DNA of 64,000 bases from Devosia marina (lineage in GTDB: Bacteria; Pseudomonadota; Alphaproteobacteria; Rhizobiales; Devosiaceae): the NCBI RefSeq assembly GCF_009758415.1, contig NZ_WQRF01000001.1, forward strand, positions 1,054,001-1,118,000. The letters are read 5' to 3'. The notes beneath the pieces were generated by a model. That model had not been told where the DNA came from. It saw only the letters and a program-made list of their open reading frames with translations, and ran no database searches. Positions within the stretch are counted from its first letter, which is position 1. Every line of letters starts with the position of its first letter. The position numbers were made by a program, and so were the translations under genes. This document shows, in pieces, positions 46,960 through 55,877 of the stretch.

Positions 46960-48114
46960 TCACGCCGCCTGATGCTGCCTACCAAATGTCTCGTGCAGCA
47001 TGGCTGGGATCAGGGCCTGGACATCCTGCGCAGTGCTAGCACGGATGGTGCGGGCTTCGCGGGCCCTCGCATGCAGACGGTTGAACCATTGCTGGCGGCC
47101 GATCGGTGGCGTCGGAACAGTGATCGCCTCCAGCGCTCCTTGCCCTAGAGTGCGGTTCCTGTCGGCACTTCCGGGCGATGCGGATTGGACCTTGCCGAGA
47201 CCTTCAGAGGTCTGGAGGTAGAACCAGATGAAATCGGCTGTCGCGAGCCCCTGAGTGGGAACGCATGTCAGGTAGCGGTGCGAGCCGACCCGCCCATGGT
47301 CATCGGGGCCAGCCACCGCGAAGGCCCCCTCCCAAGCCTTGATGTTGCTGAACACGAGGTCGCCTTGCTGAACAAGGAAGAGCTTTTGCCAGCTCAGGTC
47401 CGCGCCCAGCAGATCGGGTTTGTGAAAAGTACCGCGGCCGAACGAACGGACGCCGAGCTCTGGATAGCTCGCGTCAAGATCGATCTCGACCGGCCTGCGC
47501 ACCAGCGGCGCGACCTCGGCCATGGGGCGCAGGGGAGCGCCGTCGATGGCGCGCTGGAAAGCTTTCAGCAGCAGCGCCTGCGTTTCGCGCTCGGCCGCCT
47601 CGATGGCGCTGCGGCGTTCGTCCACCAGCGCCGCGACCCGGTCGAGCTTTTCAACGATGCGACGCTGTTCGCCGAGGGACGGAAGCGGGACCATCATTCT
47701 CAGGAACTTGTCTTCCTTCATGCGCACCCGATTCGTCGATCCTTCGCTTGCCCGACGGCACAGGTCGATGAACTCGGGAGTGCGTGAGTACCACTCGAAG
47801 TAGTGCGGCAGTACTTTTGAGGCGTCGATGTCGAAGCAAGGGAAATCGTTGCTGACCAAGGCGCCGTCCAATTCCTCGGGAACGATTCCATAGGCGCCGT
47901 GGCGAGCATCAATCCGCGAGAGCAGAAATTGGCCGGCCTTGGCACAGTACTGTCGCGCAGCGGCGATTGCGCTGCCCGGAACTTCACCGCGAAGCGTCAG
48001 GCCCTTTCCCCATAGTCGCGCCGTGATCTGCTTGTACTGACCGTCAGGTTCGACAGGTACCCAGCTTTCGGATTTGGTCAGGAAGTCCGAAATGGCAATC
48101 GATCCCCACATCAC
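46960..48114 (-). CDS. hsdS: Type I restriction-modification specificity subunit HsdS
   Basis: 384 residues with two target-recognition domains and the conserved regions MMVPLPSLGEQRRIVEKLDRV (first, followed by a long helix) and ITVPTPPIGRQQWFNRLHAR (second, followed by a helix). It sets the DNA sequence recognised by the complex. Start GTG 48114 (or ATG 48111) overlaps the hsdM stop, so hsdM-hsdS are coupled. Confidence 0.92.
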   Translation of the reverse strand: MMWGSIAISDFLTKSESWVPVEPDGQYKQITARLWGKGLTLRGEVPGSAIAAARQYCAKAGQFLLSRIDARHGAYGIVPEELDGALVSNDFPCFDIDASKVLPHYFEWYSRTPEFIDLCRRASEGSTNRVRMKEDKFLRMMVPLPSLGEQRRIVEKLDRVAALVDERRSAIEAAERETQALLLKAFQRAIDGAPLRPMAEVAPLVRRPVEIDLDASYPELGVRSFGRGTFHKPDLLGADLSWQKLFLVQQGDLVFSNIKAWEGAFAVAGPDDHGRVGSHRYLTCVPTQGLATADFIWFYLQTSEGLGKVQSASPGSADRNRTLGQGALEAITVPTPPIGRQQWFNRLHARAREARTIRASTAQDVQALIPAMLHETFGRQHQAA

Positions 48115-49676
48115 ACGCGCTCCGCAAGCACGGCCTTGATCTCGTCCATGATGCCGATGATCCGCTGTTCCTGTGCGATGATCGCGTCCACGATCTCGGC
48201 CGGTGCACGGTGATCGACGACCTCACCGGAATGGGGGTTCTTGATGTCCAGGTTGCAGGCGACGACACGATCCTGATCGTCGCGCTGGATCAGGTCAGCG
48301 GCCGAGACCTTCCAGGCGCGCTCGTTCGGCTCGCGCTTCTTCCACCAGGCGAGGCAGTCCGCAAACTCCTCATAGGCCATGGGCGCAGTTTTCGAGTACT
48401 TCTTGCGGCCCTCAGGCAGCGGCATCTCGTAGTACCAGATGTCCTTCGTCGGTCCGGTCGTATCGAAGAAGATCAGGTTTGCCGGGATGTCCGTGTAGGG
48501 CGCGAACACCCCTTCACGCAGCCGGACCACCGTGTGCAGGTTGAACTTCTCGAGCAGGTCCGCCTTGATCCGCGCCGAGATGCCATCGCCGAACAGCGTG
48601 CCGTGCGGAACGACGACCGCGGCCCGCCCGCGCCCGGCCCGCTTCAGCCGCCGCATGATCAGTTGCAGGAACAGCAGCGCCGTTTCGGCCGTGCGCCGGT
48701 CCTCGGGGAAGTTGTTGAGGATGCCTGCCTCCTCCTCGCCGCCGAATGGCGGATTGGTCAGGATGACATTGACCCGCTGATCCTCGCCGATCTCGGCCAG
48801 GCGGAAGCGAAGGGCGTTGCCGGGGTCGATGCGCGGGGCGTGCAGGCCGTGCAGCAGGAGGTTGAGCTGGGACAGCAGGAACGGCAGCGACTTGGCCTCG
48901 CCACCGAAGAAGCTGTCTTCCTGCAGGATGCGCCGCTTCTCGACCGTGTCTGCCTGGCGCTCGAGATGCTGGAAGGCCTCGGTCAGAAATCCCCCGGTTC
49001 CGCATGCCGGGTCGAGGATGGTCTCGCCCAGTTTGGGATCGGTCACCTCAACCATGAACCGCACGACCGGGCGGGGCGTGTAGAACTCGCCCGAGTCCCC
49101 CGCCGCGTCGCGCATCTCTCGCAGCAGCGTCTCGTAGAGGCGGCCAAGGGTATGGACTTCCTCCGAAGAGTCGAAATGGATGCCGTCGATCAGGTTGACC
49201 ACGTCGCGCAGCAGGTAGCCGCTCTCCATGCGGTTGGCGAAGCCCTGGAAGACCGTGGCGATCACGTCGCGCCGCTCTCGCCGCCCATTGTCGCCGCGCA
49301 AGCCTCGGAGATAGGCGAAGAGTCCCGGGCCGCGGGTGCCGTCCGGACGCTCCGTCATCTCGGAAACGAGAAACGACAGGAGGTCCGGGCCTGTGATGCC
49401 ATCCGCATCCGCCGCCCAGTCGCGCCAGCGATAAGGAGCCTCGATGATCGGGCGATAGTCCTTGCCTGCGAGCTCCGCGCGTCCCTCCTCGATCCGCTCC
49501 ATGTCGTCGAGGAACTTCAGGAACATGATCCAGGTGAGCATCGGCAACCGATCGAGGTCGCCGTTCAGCCCCTTGTCCTTCCGCATGATCTTGCGGGCGG
49601 ACTTGATGATGCTGTCGAGACGCTGGGCAGTGGTCAGTTGCTTCGGCTCAGCCTTCTTACGGGCGGTTTTGGCCAA
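48111..49676 (-). CDS. hsdM: Type I restriction-modification methyltransferase HsdM
   Basis: 521 residues. An N-terminal HsdM helical domain (KGLNGDLDRLPMLTWIMFLK) precedes the N6-adenine methyltransferase with SAM motif ILDPACGTGGFL and catalytic NPPF (ILTNPPFGGEEEAG). The C-terminus is helical for HsdS contact. Start TTG at 49676 follows GGAG. Middle gene of hsdR-hsdM-hsdS. Confidence 0.96.
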   Translation of the reverse strand: MAKTARKKAEPKQLTTAQRLDSIIKSARKIMRKDKGLNGDLDRLPMLTWIMFLKFLDDMERIEEGRAELAGKDYRPIIEAPYRWRDWAADADGITGPDLLSFLVSEMTERPDGTRGPGLFAYLRGLRGDNGRRERRDVIATVFQGFANRMESGYLLRDVVNLIDGIHFDSSEEVHTLGRLYETLLREMRDAAGDSGEFYTPRPVVRFMVEVTDPKLGETILDPACGTGGFLTEAFQHLERQADTVEKRRILQEDSFFGGEAKSLPFLLSQLNLLLHGLHAPRIDPGNALRFRLAEIGEDQRVNVILTNPPFGGEEEAGILNNFPEDRRTAETALLFLQLIMRRLKRAGRGRAAVVVPHGTLFGDGISARIKADLLEKFNLHTVVRLREGVFAPYTDIPANLIFFDTTGPTKDIWYYEMPLPEGRKKYSKTAPMAYEEFADCLAWWKKREPNERAWKVSAADLIQRDDQDRVVACNLDIKNPHSGEVVDHRAPAEIVDAIIAQEQRIIGIMDEIKAVLAERV

Positions 49677-49693
49677 GTTGGATCTCCTTCAAT

Positions 49694-52072
49694 TCAAGCG
49701 GTGTAGAGCAGACGCTGCAGCTCGGTGACGGCGCTGCGCAGCTCCTTGCCCCCGCCGAAGCGGGCGGCGATTTCGATGACGTTGCCCCACTCGTTGAACG
49801 GGGGCACTTCGAGGATGTCGGGTAGCTTGAACTGGGCACTGCCATGTTCGGCATACTTTTCAAGCACGGCATCCAAGACCTCGCGGGCATCCGGCCCGAA
49901 GCGGTCCAGAAACTCGTCCTGCTCTCTCAGCAGACGGTCAGCGCGCTCGCGCCGGGTTCGCAGCGGCGCGTTATATGCCAGATGGCAAAGGAGATCGAAC
50001 GGATCGGCCTCCGGCTTTCCGACTGCATCAGCCAAGGAGTCTAGGTCGATGCCCTTCTCCTCGAGACGCTCGACGATTTCCGCCCGGCGTTCGGGGTCAA
50101 GCCAGTCCGTGCGCAGTTCCGACGCATTGGGATAGAGCGTGCGAACCTTGTCGCCGGTGTAATCGGTAAGCTGGCGGCAGGCGAGCTGCCGCCCATCGGA
50201 ATCGAGTTCGTACACGAGGTGCCGGACAATCGCTACCTCGCCGCCGTCGACATAGAACTTGCGGGGCCCGTTCTCGCCCTCGTCCCCCAACTCGACGGGT
50301 CCATCCGGGATATCGGGCCCTTCAGGAAGATCGTCCGGATCCGGCGCCACGTCTTCGATCTCGCGCTCTTCCACGATGTCGCCGTCGGCATTGATGACCG
50401 CTTCGTCCTCGCGGACGGGATCGCCGTCAAAGGCGGGATCGGCGAACATGCGCGTCGCGGTTCCGGTGTAGTCGATGATGTTGAAGGCGAGCTTGCCGTA
50501 GTCGGGCCTGAGGCGGGTGCCCCGTCCGATGATCTGCTTGAACTCGGGCATCGAGCCCACGACCCGCGCGAGCACGACATTCTTGCAGGTCGGGGCGTCC
50601 ACTCCGGTCGTGAGAAGCTGCGACGTGGTGAGAATGACCGGCGTCTTGGTCTCGACATCCTGAAACTTCGCCCTGTGCGCGCTTCCCACATCGCCTTCGT
50701 CGGACGTCACACGGCAGACGTAGTCGGGATGGTCCTTCACGAGATCGGTGTTCAGGGCGGCGAGCGCCTGCCGCATCTCGAGCGCGTGTTCCTGGTCGAC
50801 GCAGAAGACGATGGTCTTGGCGAAGCGGTCGGTCTCGGCCATAAAGCCCGCCAGATGTCTCGCAATGGCCTGCGTTCGTGCACGCAGCGCCACGACCCGC
50901 TCGAAGTCCCGCGTCGAGTATTCGGCGTCGGGGATCTCGCGACCATAGCGATCAAGTTCACCCCGCGTTGGACGCCAGCCGGCAGCGTCGTAGTCCGATA
51001 TGACGCGATGGACGCGATACGGGGCCAGGAAGCCGTCAGCGATGCCCTGCGCGAGGCTGTACTCATAGAGCGGATCGCCGAAATAGTTGTAGGTGTCGAC
51101 GTTGTCCTCTCGCCGCGGCGTCGCTGTCATCCCGATCTGGGTTGCGGGCTCGAACCACTCGAGAATTTCCCGCCAGTTGCTGTCGTCGCGCGCACTGCCG
51201 CGATGGCATTCGTCAATGATGATGAGATCGAAGAAGTCGCGCGCATACTCTCGGTAGAGGCCGGGACGGTTCTCGTCACGCGCGATGGACTGGTAGATCG
51301 CGAAATACATGTCGCGGCTCTTGACCGCCACGCCGCCAGCTATCTTGTGACGGGCGTCGCCAAACGGGCTGAAATCCTTTGCCATCGGATCGTCGACGAG
51401 GACGTTGCGATCGGCGAGAAACAGGATCTTCGGGTTCCGGTTCACCCCTTTGGAATTCCAGCGTGCTGACCATAGCTTCCAGCAGATCTGGAAGGCGACG
51501 GCAGTCTTGCCCGCTCCGGTGCACAGGGTGAGCAGTGCCCGCTTCCTGCCCTGAAGGGCCGCTTGGACCGCGCGGTTCACCGCGATTTCCTGATAGTAGC
51601 GAAGGGGTTTGGCTCGGTCTGGAAAGGTGGGTGTCAGCAGCCGTTCGGCCACTTGGTCGTCGACAATGCCCTCGGCGCGGCGCAGCCGGGCCCAAAGGTC
51701 ATCAGGCGCCGGGAAATCCGAAATCGTTCGCTCGATGCCGGTCGTGTAGTCGAACTCGACGATCTCGATCCCGTTGGTCGAATACGCGAATTGAAGACCA
51801 AGGATTTCTGCATATTCCTTGGCTTGTTGGAGTCCCTCCGCGGCGTGCCGGTAGCGGGATTTGGCCTCAACGACGGCGATCGGGAAGTCCTGATTATACC
51901 GCAGCAGATAGTCTGAGCGCTTCTGCTTGCCACGGCGAGCTTTGCCGCCAACAAATACAACTCGGCCGTCAGTAAAGGTTCTCTGCTCGTTTATTGCGTG
52001 CGGGCGGTCATCCCAGCCTGCTTCCTGCAGCTTCGGGACGACGAACTTCCTGCAGGTATCGGCTTCGTTCAT
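49694..52072 (-). CDS. hsdR: Type I restriction endonuclease HsdR
   Basis: 792 residues. N-terminal nuclease motif with SDYLLRYNQDFPIAVVEAKS (PD-(D/E)xK pattern), then the translocase: Walker A LCTGAGKTAVAFQ, DECH box LIIIDECHRGS, motif III MTATPRR and motif VI QIIGRGTRLRPD. The C-terminal acidic linker (DPDDLPEGPDIPDGP) and helical domain match EcoKI-type HsdR. ATG at 52072. First gene of the operon, 17 bp before hsdM. All catalytic motifs look intact, so the system is probably active. Confidence 0.95.
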   Translation of the reverse strand: MNEADTCRKFVVPKLQEAGWDDRPHAINEQRTFTDGRVVFVGGKARRGKQKRSDYLLRYNQDFPIAVVEAKSRYRHAAEGLQQAKEYAEILGLQFAYSTNGIEIVEFDYTTGIERTISDFPAPDDLWARLRRAEGIVDDQVAERLLTPTFPDRAKPLRYYQEIAVNRAVQAALQGRKRALLTLCTGAGKTAVAFQICWKLWSARWNSKGVNRNPKILFLADRNVLVDDPMAKDFSPFGDARHKIAGGVAVKSRDMYFAIYQSIARDENRPGLYREYARDFFDLIIIDECHRGSARDDSNWREILEWFEPATQIGMTATPRREDNVDTYNYFGDPLYEYSLAQGIADGFLAPYRVHRVISDYDAAGWRPTRGELDRYGREIPDAEYSTRDFERVVALRARTQAIARHLAGFMAETDRFAKTIVFCVDQEHALEMRQALAALNTDLVKDHPDYVCRVTSDEGDVGSAHRAKFQDVETKTPVILTTSQLLTTGVDAPTCKNVVLARVVGSMPEFKQIIGRGTRLRPDYGKLAFNIIDYTGTATRMFADPAFDGDPVREDEAVINADGDIVEEREIEDVAPDPDDLPEGPDIPDGPVELGDEGENGPRKFYVDGGEVAIVRHLVYELDSDGRQLACRQLTDYTGDKVRTLYPNASELRTDWLDPERRAEIVERLEEKGIDLDSLADAVGKPEADPFDLLCHLAYNAPLRTRRERADRLLREQDEFLDRFGPDAREVLDAVLEKYAEHGSAQFKLPDILEVPPFNEWGNVIEIAARFGGGKELRSAVTELQRLLYTA

Positions 52073-52229
52073 GCGCAATCTACTTCGCCCGGTTTCGACA
52101 TGCCATCGCGCAGCAAACGGCTTGTCAAAGAACTCGGCTCAGATCAACGCGCAATTCTTTGGTTTGGCAGCTCTTTCGCCTGACAACGGCTCGGAGAAGC
52201 TACAGCGTGGCCGACTGATGCCGCAAGCC

Positions 52230-52625
52230 TTATTCCGTCCCTGGCAGCAAGGTCTCGCGCTGCCTCGACCATTCATCGGGGATCTGCACTCGCAGCGACT
52301 GAAGCGTCAGGCCCGGGGGATGCCGTGCGTCGAGTATCGCCTCGACGAGGTCGGGCGCAAGCTGCGTCAGCCGAAGCACACGCGTGAGGTAGGAGACAGC
52401 GATGCCTTCCTGTGCGGCGAGGTCGGCTACCGTGGCAAAGTCACCGTTGTCGAGCATCCTCTTCCAGCGAAACGCGCGCGCAAGCGCCTTGATGAGTGTA
52501 TCGTCTGGCTTCCCGCGCGCGTGGTTGCCTGATGGCCGCTGCATCTCTTTCCGCCCGCCGCGCTTCACGATGCGGAATGGCACGTGGATTGTGACCGTGT
52601 CGGGGACCGCCGTCGCGCGGGTCAT
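52230..52625 (-). CDS. Recombinase-associated small protein (HTH-like), 131 aa
   Basis: KALARAFRWKRMLDNGDFAT then VADLAAQEGIAVSYLTRVLRL contains a helix-turn-helix-like segment. Such proteins routinely follow phage-type serine recombinases. The start overlaps the recombinase stop by 4 bp. Function unknown, perhaps regulatory. The C-terminus QIPDEWSRQRETLLPG is as expected for the family. Confidence 0.65.
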   Translation of the reverse strand: MTRATAVPDTVTIHVPFRIVKRGGRKEMQRPSGNHARGKPDDTLIKALARAFRWKRMLDNGDFATVADLAAQEGIAVSYLTRVLRLTQLAPDLVEAILDARHPPGLTLQSLRVQIPDEWSRQRETLLPGTE

Positions 52626-53317
52626 GCCGCTGCTCCGATGCTGCCAGATAGCATCTCGCGCGCGAGCCCTCCGAGGCCGTCCATCCGGAGCCGGAAGTTG
52701 AGCCCGTTCGTGCCGATATCGACGCGCTCGACCAGCAACGTGACTATGCGCGCCTGCTCGGCGGGGAAGAGTTCGTCCCACAGCGGGTCGAGCTGTTGCA
52801 AGGCCGCGCGTGCGTCGGCCTCGGAGATGTCCTCGGCATAGGCACGCGCTGCCTTCCACGTCCCCGCCACGATCTCCGGCTGGCGGAACACGGCGCGGAG
52901 CTGGTCTATGACGGCGCCCTCGATCTCCCCCGCAGGCACGCGGCCGACCGGACACGAACCAGCACCATGCTTCAGCACGGTCTGACTGACATAGTAGCGG
53001 TAGAGACGATCCCCCTTCCGAGTATGCGTCGGTGAGAACGCGGCGCCATCGGGCCCGAACAGCAGCCCCTTCAGCAGCGCGGGCGTGTCGGCGCGGGTGC
53101 GGGCCGCGCGCTTGCGTGGGCTCTCCTGCAGGATGGCGTGGACGCGGTCCCAAATCTCGGGATCGATGATGGCGTCGTGCTCGCCGGGATAGCTGTCGCC
53201 CTTGTGGACCGCCTCGCCGACCAGACGCTGGTGACGCAGGCCATCAACGGCGAGGCCTGCGAGATGGAATTTGCCTACGTCCTGCCCTCGAGCGAGAGCT
53301 TCACCTTCATTGTGCAC
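52622..53317 (-). pseudogene. C-terminal part of a large serine recombinase (N-terminus lost)
   Basis: From about 53235 leftwards the translation (GEAVHKGDSYPGEHDAIIDP, TRADTPALLKGLLFGPDG, LYRYYVSQTVLKHGAGSC) matches the recombinase and zinc-ribbon domains of large serine recombinases. The catalytic resolvase domain with its serine is absent: upstream the sequence switches to a phage tail gene on the other strand. Inactive as an integrase; it probably once mobilised this island. Confidence 0.7.
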
Positions 53318-53403
53318 GCGGTCTACCTGCCGCGCCCGCGCATCGAGATTTCCGGTCCGCAGGAGTTCAGGCCACCTTCGACTGGCAGGCGGCGCGCGAC
53401 GGC
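53225..53403 (+). pseudogene. Phage tail protein C-terminal fragment (frameshifted)
   Basis: TLVTQAINGEACEMEFAYVL, FIVHAVYLPRPRIEISGPQE in one frame continue as QATFDWQAARD in the next, a pattern I recognise from tail tube-like proteins of alphaproteobacterial phages. It begins exactly where the recombinase homology on the other strand ends, so this is a deletion junction. Confidence 0.4.
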
Positions 53404-53415
53404 GTCGTCGGCCGA

Positions 53416-53577
53416 ATGTGCACCGCCATCCGCGATCTCCGCTCGCTCGTCGACTGCATCCGGCTGGTGCGCCGCACCGCCATGCAGACCGCCGTCCGCA
53501 TGATCACCACCGGCGTCATGCTGGCGCTGCTCGCGGGCATCGCCATCAAGCTGAAGATCTTCGGCGGCAGCCCGTAG
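53416..53577 (+). CDS. Small phage membrane protein, 53 aa
   Basis: MCTAIRDLRSLVDCIRLVRR followed by TTGVMLALLAGIAIKLKIFG, a single C-terminal membrane segment. It sits directly before a terminator and the lysis genes; it could be a holin-like or tail-assembly accessory. The true start may be upstream, because the frame is fused to the broken tail gene. Confidence 0.4.
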   Translation: MCTAIRDLRSLVDCIRLVRRTAMQTAVRMITTGVMLALLAGIAIKLKIFGGSP

Positions 53578-53610
53578 TCGCGCCCCATCCCCATTCATCA
53601 GCCCGCAATG

Positions 53611-53634
53611 ACCCGCCCTCGAGGCGGGTTTTTC
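53611..53634 (+). terminator. Intrinsic terminator
   Basis: ACCCGCC-CTCGA-GGCGGGT followed by five Ts, a classical phage-type terminator between the small membrane protein and the endolysin gene. Confidence 0.8.
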
Positions 53635-53650
53635 GTTTCTGGAGGACCCC

Positions 53651-54325
53651 ATGACCACGACCTTCCACCGCCATTGGCGTGATGTACCGGAGAGCACCTG
53701 GCACTGGCCGAATTTCAGCCCGGCCGAGATCGCCTGCCGAGGCACCGGCAGGCTGCTGATCAACGAGCCTGCGCTCGACAAGCTGCAGGCGCTGCGCGAC
53801 CGGCTGGGCAAGCCGCTGATCGTCCGCTCGGCCTACCGGAGCCCAGAGCACAACCGTGCCGTCGGGGGCGCCACCCGCTCCAAGCACCTCGACGGCGCCG
53901 CTTTCGACATCGCCATGGCGAACCACGACCCCGTGGCGTTCGAGGCCGCCGCGCGCGAGGTCGGGTTCCTCGGCTTCGGTTTCTACCCGCGCTCGGGCTT
54001 CATGCATGTCGACCTCGGCCCCGCGCGGCAGTGGGGCGAGCGGTTCCCGGTACGGGCGACCGCATTTGCAGCTGAGACGCCGCCCGCGCGGGAGGTGCTG
54101 GCCGACAGCCGTACGATGAAGGGCGGCGGGGCGGCGGGTGTCGCGACGCTCGGCACGGTCGGGGTGGAAGTGGCCCAGCAGGTGCTGGCGGAGACGCAAA
54201 GCGCCGTCCTGCCGCTGGTCCCGTATCTCGATACCCTGCGCTGGGTGTTCATCGCGGTCGCCCTCGGCGGCATCGCAGTCACGATCTACGCCCGCCTTGA
54301 TGACTGGCGACGGGGGCGGCGGTGA
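53651..54325 (+). CDS. Peptidase M15-type endolysin with C-terminal membrane anchor
   Basis: 224 residues. N-terminal M15A domain with zinc and catalytic residues in SKHLDGAAFDIAM and GFMHVDLGPARQWG, preceded by VRSAYRSPEHNRAVGG. It would cleave D-Ala peptide links in the cell wall. The C-terminus carries a hydrophobic helix (WVFIAVALGGIAVTIYARL). AGGA precedes the ATG. Overlaps the Rz-like gene by 4 bp: a phage lysis cassette. Confidence 0.85.
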   Translation: MTTTFHRHWRDVPESTWHWPNFSPAEIACRGTGRLLINEPALDKLQALRDRLGKPLIVRSAYRSPEHNRAVGGATRSKHLDGAAFDIAMANHDPVAFEAAAREVGFLGFGFYPRSGFMHVDLGPARQWGERFPVRATAFAAETPPAREVLADSRTMKGGGAAGVATLGTVGVEVAQQVLAETQSAVLPLVPYLDTLRWVFIAVALGGIAVTIYARLDDWRRGRR

Positions 54326-54579
54326 TCGGCACCTTGCTCGGCGGGATCGCCACGAGCCCGTGCATGCGGGCGGCGCTGCGCTACGGAGCCATCGCGCTGG
54401 CAGTGCTCCTGTTCCTGCTTTCGCTTCGGCGCACAGGGGAACGAGCGGGCCGCCTCGCCGAACGCCTTGAAACCACGGAGAAGGCCAATGACGTCCAACG
54501 CCGGATGCTGGATGCGGCGGCTCGCCGTCCTCGCGATCGCAACGAGCTTGCTGAGCGGCTGCGCGAGGGGCGGTTCTGA
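54322..54579 (+). CDS. Rz-like inner-membrane spanin
   Basis: 85 residues: one N-terminal membrane helix (AIALAVLLFLLSLRR) and a charged coiled-coil (RLAERLETTEKANDVQRRML). Size, topology and position right after the endolysin fit an i-spanin, which joins an outer-membrane lipoprotein to fuse the membranes at lysis. The Rz1-like gene begins within it in another frame. Confidence 0.65.
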   Translation: MIGTLLGGIATSPCMRAALRYGAIALAVLLFLLSLRRTGERAGRLAERLETTEKANDVQRRMLDAAARRPRDRNELAERLREGRF

Positions 54580-54745
54580 TCTGCTGAGCGGCGCCGTATG
54601 CCCACCCGTCGTTGAGCACGACCAAGAGGTCCAGGCCCGCGCAGCGGAGGAAATCGTGCTGCTCCCGGACAGGTCCGCTATCGCCGCTATGCTCGCCGAT
54701 TACAGCGTCATGCGGGATCAGGCGCGCGCGTGCCGGGGGCGATGA
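54488..54745 (+). CDS. Rz1-like outer-membrane lipoprotein (o-spanin)
   Basis: 85 residues with a signal peptide and lipobox (RRLAVLAIATSLLSGCARGG; cysteine after LSG). It starts inside the Rz-like gene in a different frame and overlaps it by 92 bp, the classical nested Rz/Rz1 layout. Ends 87 bp before lysR. Confidence 0.65.
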   Translation: MTSNAGCWMRRLAVLAIATSLLSGCARGGSDLLSGAVCPPVVEHDQEVQARAAEEIVLLPDRSAIAAMLADYSVMRDQARACRGR

Positions 54746-54831
54746 TCTTCCGCCCGCCAGCCAATGGCCTTTGATTGTCAATTTGGCTAGAATGGCCAGC
54801 AACTAACCATCATTGCACCGCATGGGAAGAA

Positions 54832-55743
54832 ATGGACCGCCTCGACTGCGACCGCATGTTTCTCGCCGTGATCGAGACAGGCAGCTTCACGGCGGCCGCA
54901 GAGAAGCTGGGCACGCGGTCCGGACAGGCGTCCAAGCTGATCTCGCGTCTGGAGACCGATCTGGGCGTGCGGCTGCTCAACCGGACGACGCGATCCGTCG
55001 TGCCGACCGAGGCTGGTCGTGCCTATTACGATCGCCTGAAGCCGCTTGTCGATGAGCTCGACACCCTCGATCTCGACATCCGAAATATCTCGCAGTCCCC
55101 GCGCGGACGGCTGCGGCTCACGGCGCCCCTGACATTCGGCACTCTCGAACTGGCTCCCGCACTGAACGCGTTCGCCGGGCTCTACCCGGACATCGAACTC
55201 GACGTCAGCTTTTCGGACCGGGTCGTCAACGTCGTCGATGAAGGTTTCGACCTTGCGGTTCGCGTCGGGCGTCCCGGCGATTCCAGCCTGATCATCCGCA
55301 GGCTCTGCGCCGTCCGCATCGTCGTCGTCGGTGCACGCTCTTATCTCGAACAGCACAATGCGCCCAAGTCGCCTTCGGACCTTGCCGAACACGCCTGCAT
55401 CATCGACACCAACTTCCGCGAGCCAACCCGGTGGCCGTTCAAGGGCGAGACTGGCGAGGTCGAGATGGCGAGCGTCGATGGCCGCATCCGCTATTCGAAC
55501 GCTGAGGCCTGCGTCCAAGCCGCAGAACTTGGACTCGGGCTCGCCTGCGTGCCCGCATTCGTGGCGGGGGAAGCACTGCGCTCGGGCAGGCTGATCAGAC
55601 TGCTGCCGTCGTTCGAATCCGATCCCTACGACGTACACGTCCTTTATCCGCATAGCCGCCATCTCGCGGCCAAGGTGCGCCTGCTCGTCGACTTCCTCTC
55701 CGAGCGGTACAGGCAGACGCCGCATTGGGAGCAAGGCTGGTAG
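54832..55743 (+). CDS. LysR family transcriptional regulator
   Basis: 303 residues. Winged helix at the N-terminus (MFLAVIETGSFTAAAEKLGT and SGQASKLISRLETDLGVRLL) and a periplasmic-binding-like effector domain (GRLRLTAPLTFGTLELAPAL). Unlike many LysR genes it points the same way as its putative targets, the four genes 55878-58879. ATG 54832 chosen after GGAAGAA. Confidence 0.9.
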   Translation: MDRLDCDRMFLAVIETGSFTAAAEKLGTRSGQASKLISRLETDLGVRLLNRTTRSVVPTEAGRAYYDRLKPLVDELDTLDLDIRNISQSPRGRLRLTAPLTFGTLELAPALNAFAGLYPDIELDVSFSDRVVNVVDEGFDLAVRVGRPGDSSLIIRRLCAVRIVVVGARSYLEQHNAPKSPSDLAEHACIIDTNFREPTRWPFKGETGEVEMASVDGRIRYSNAEACVQAAELGLGLACVPAFVAGEALRSGRLIRLLPSFESDPYDVHVLYPHSRHLAAKVRLLVDFLSERYRQTPHWEQGW

Positions 55744-55877
55744 GTTATTACCCTTCTTCGGGAAGCAATCATCTTCCCAAGGGTCGGATTATCGTCTTTC
55801 TCGGCAGAGTCTATGTTTTCCGCATGACGAACGAACTGGCGCTCAGCCGAACGCCGGATGTCAGAAGGAGAACGAAC

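Noticed and set aside
48210..49706. 498-codon open frame antisense to hsdM
   Set aside because: The minus strand encodes an unmistakable HsdM; the antisense frame has no protein-like features.
53546..54802. 418-codon open frame antisense to the endolysin and spanin genes
   Set aside because: Proline- and arginine-rich translation without motifs; plus-strand genes have catalytic residues, a lipobox and ribosome sites.
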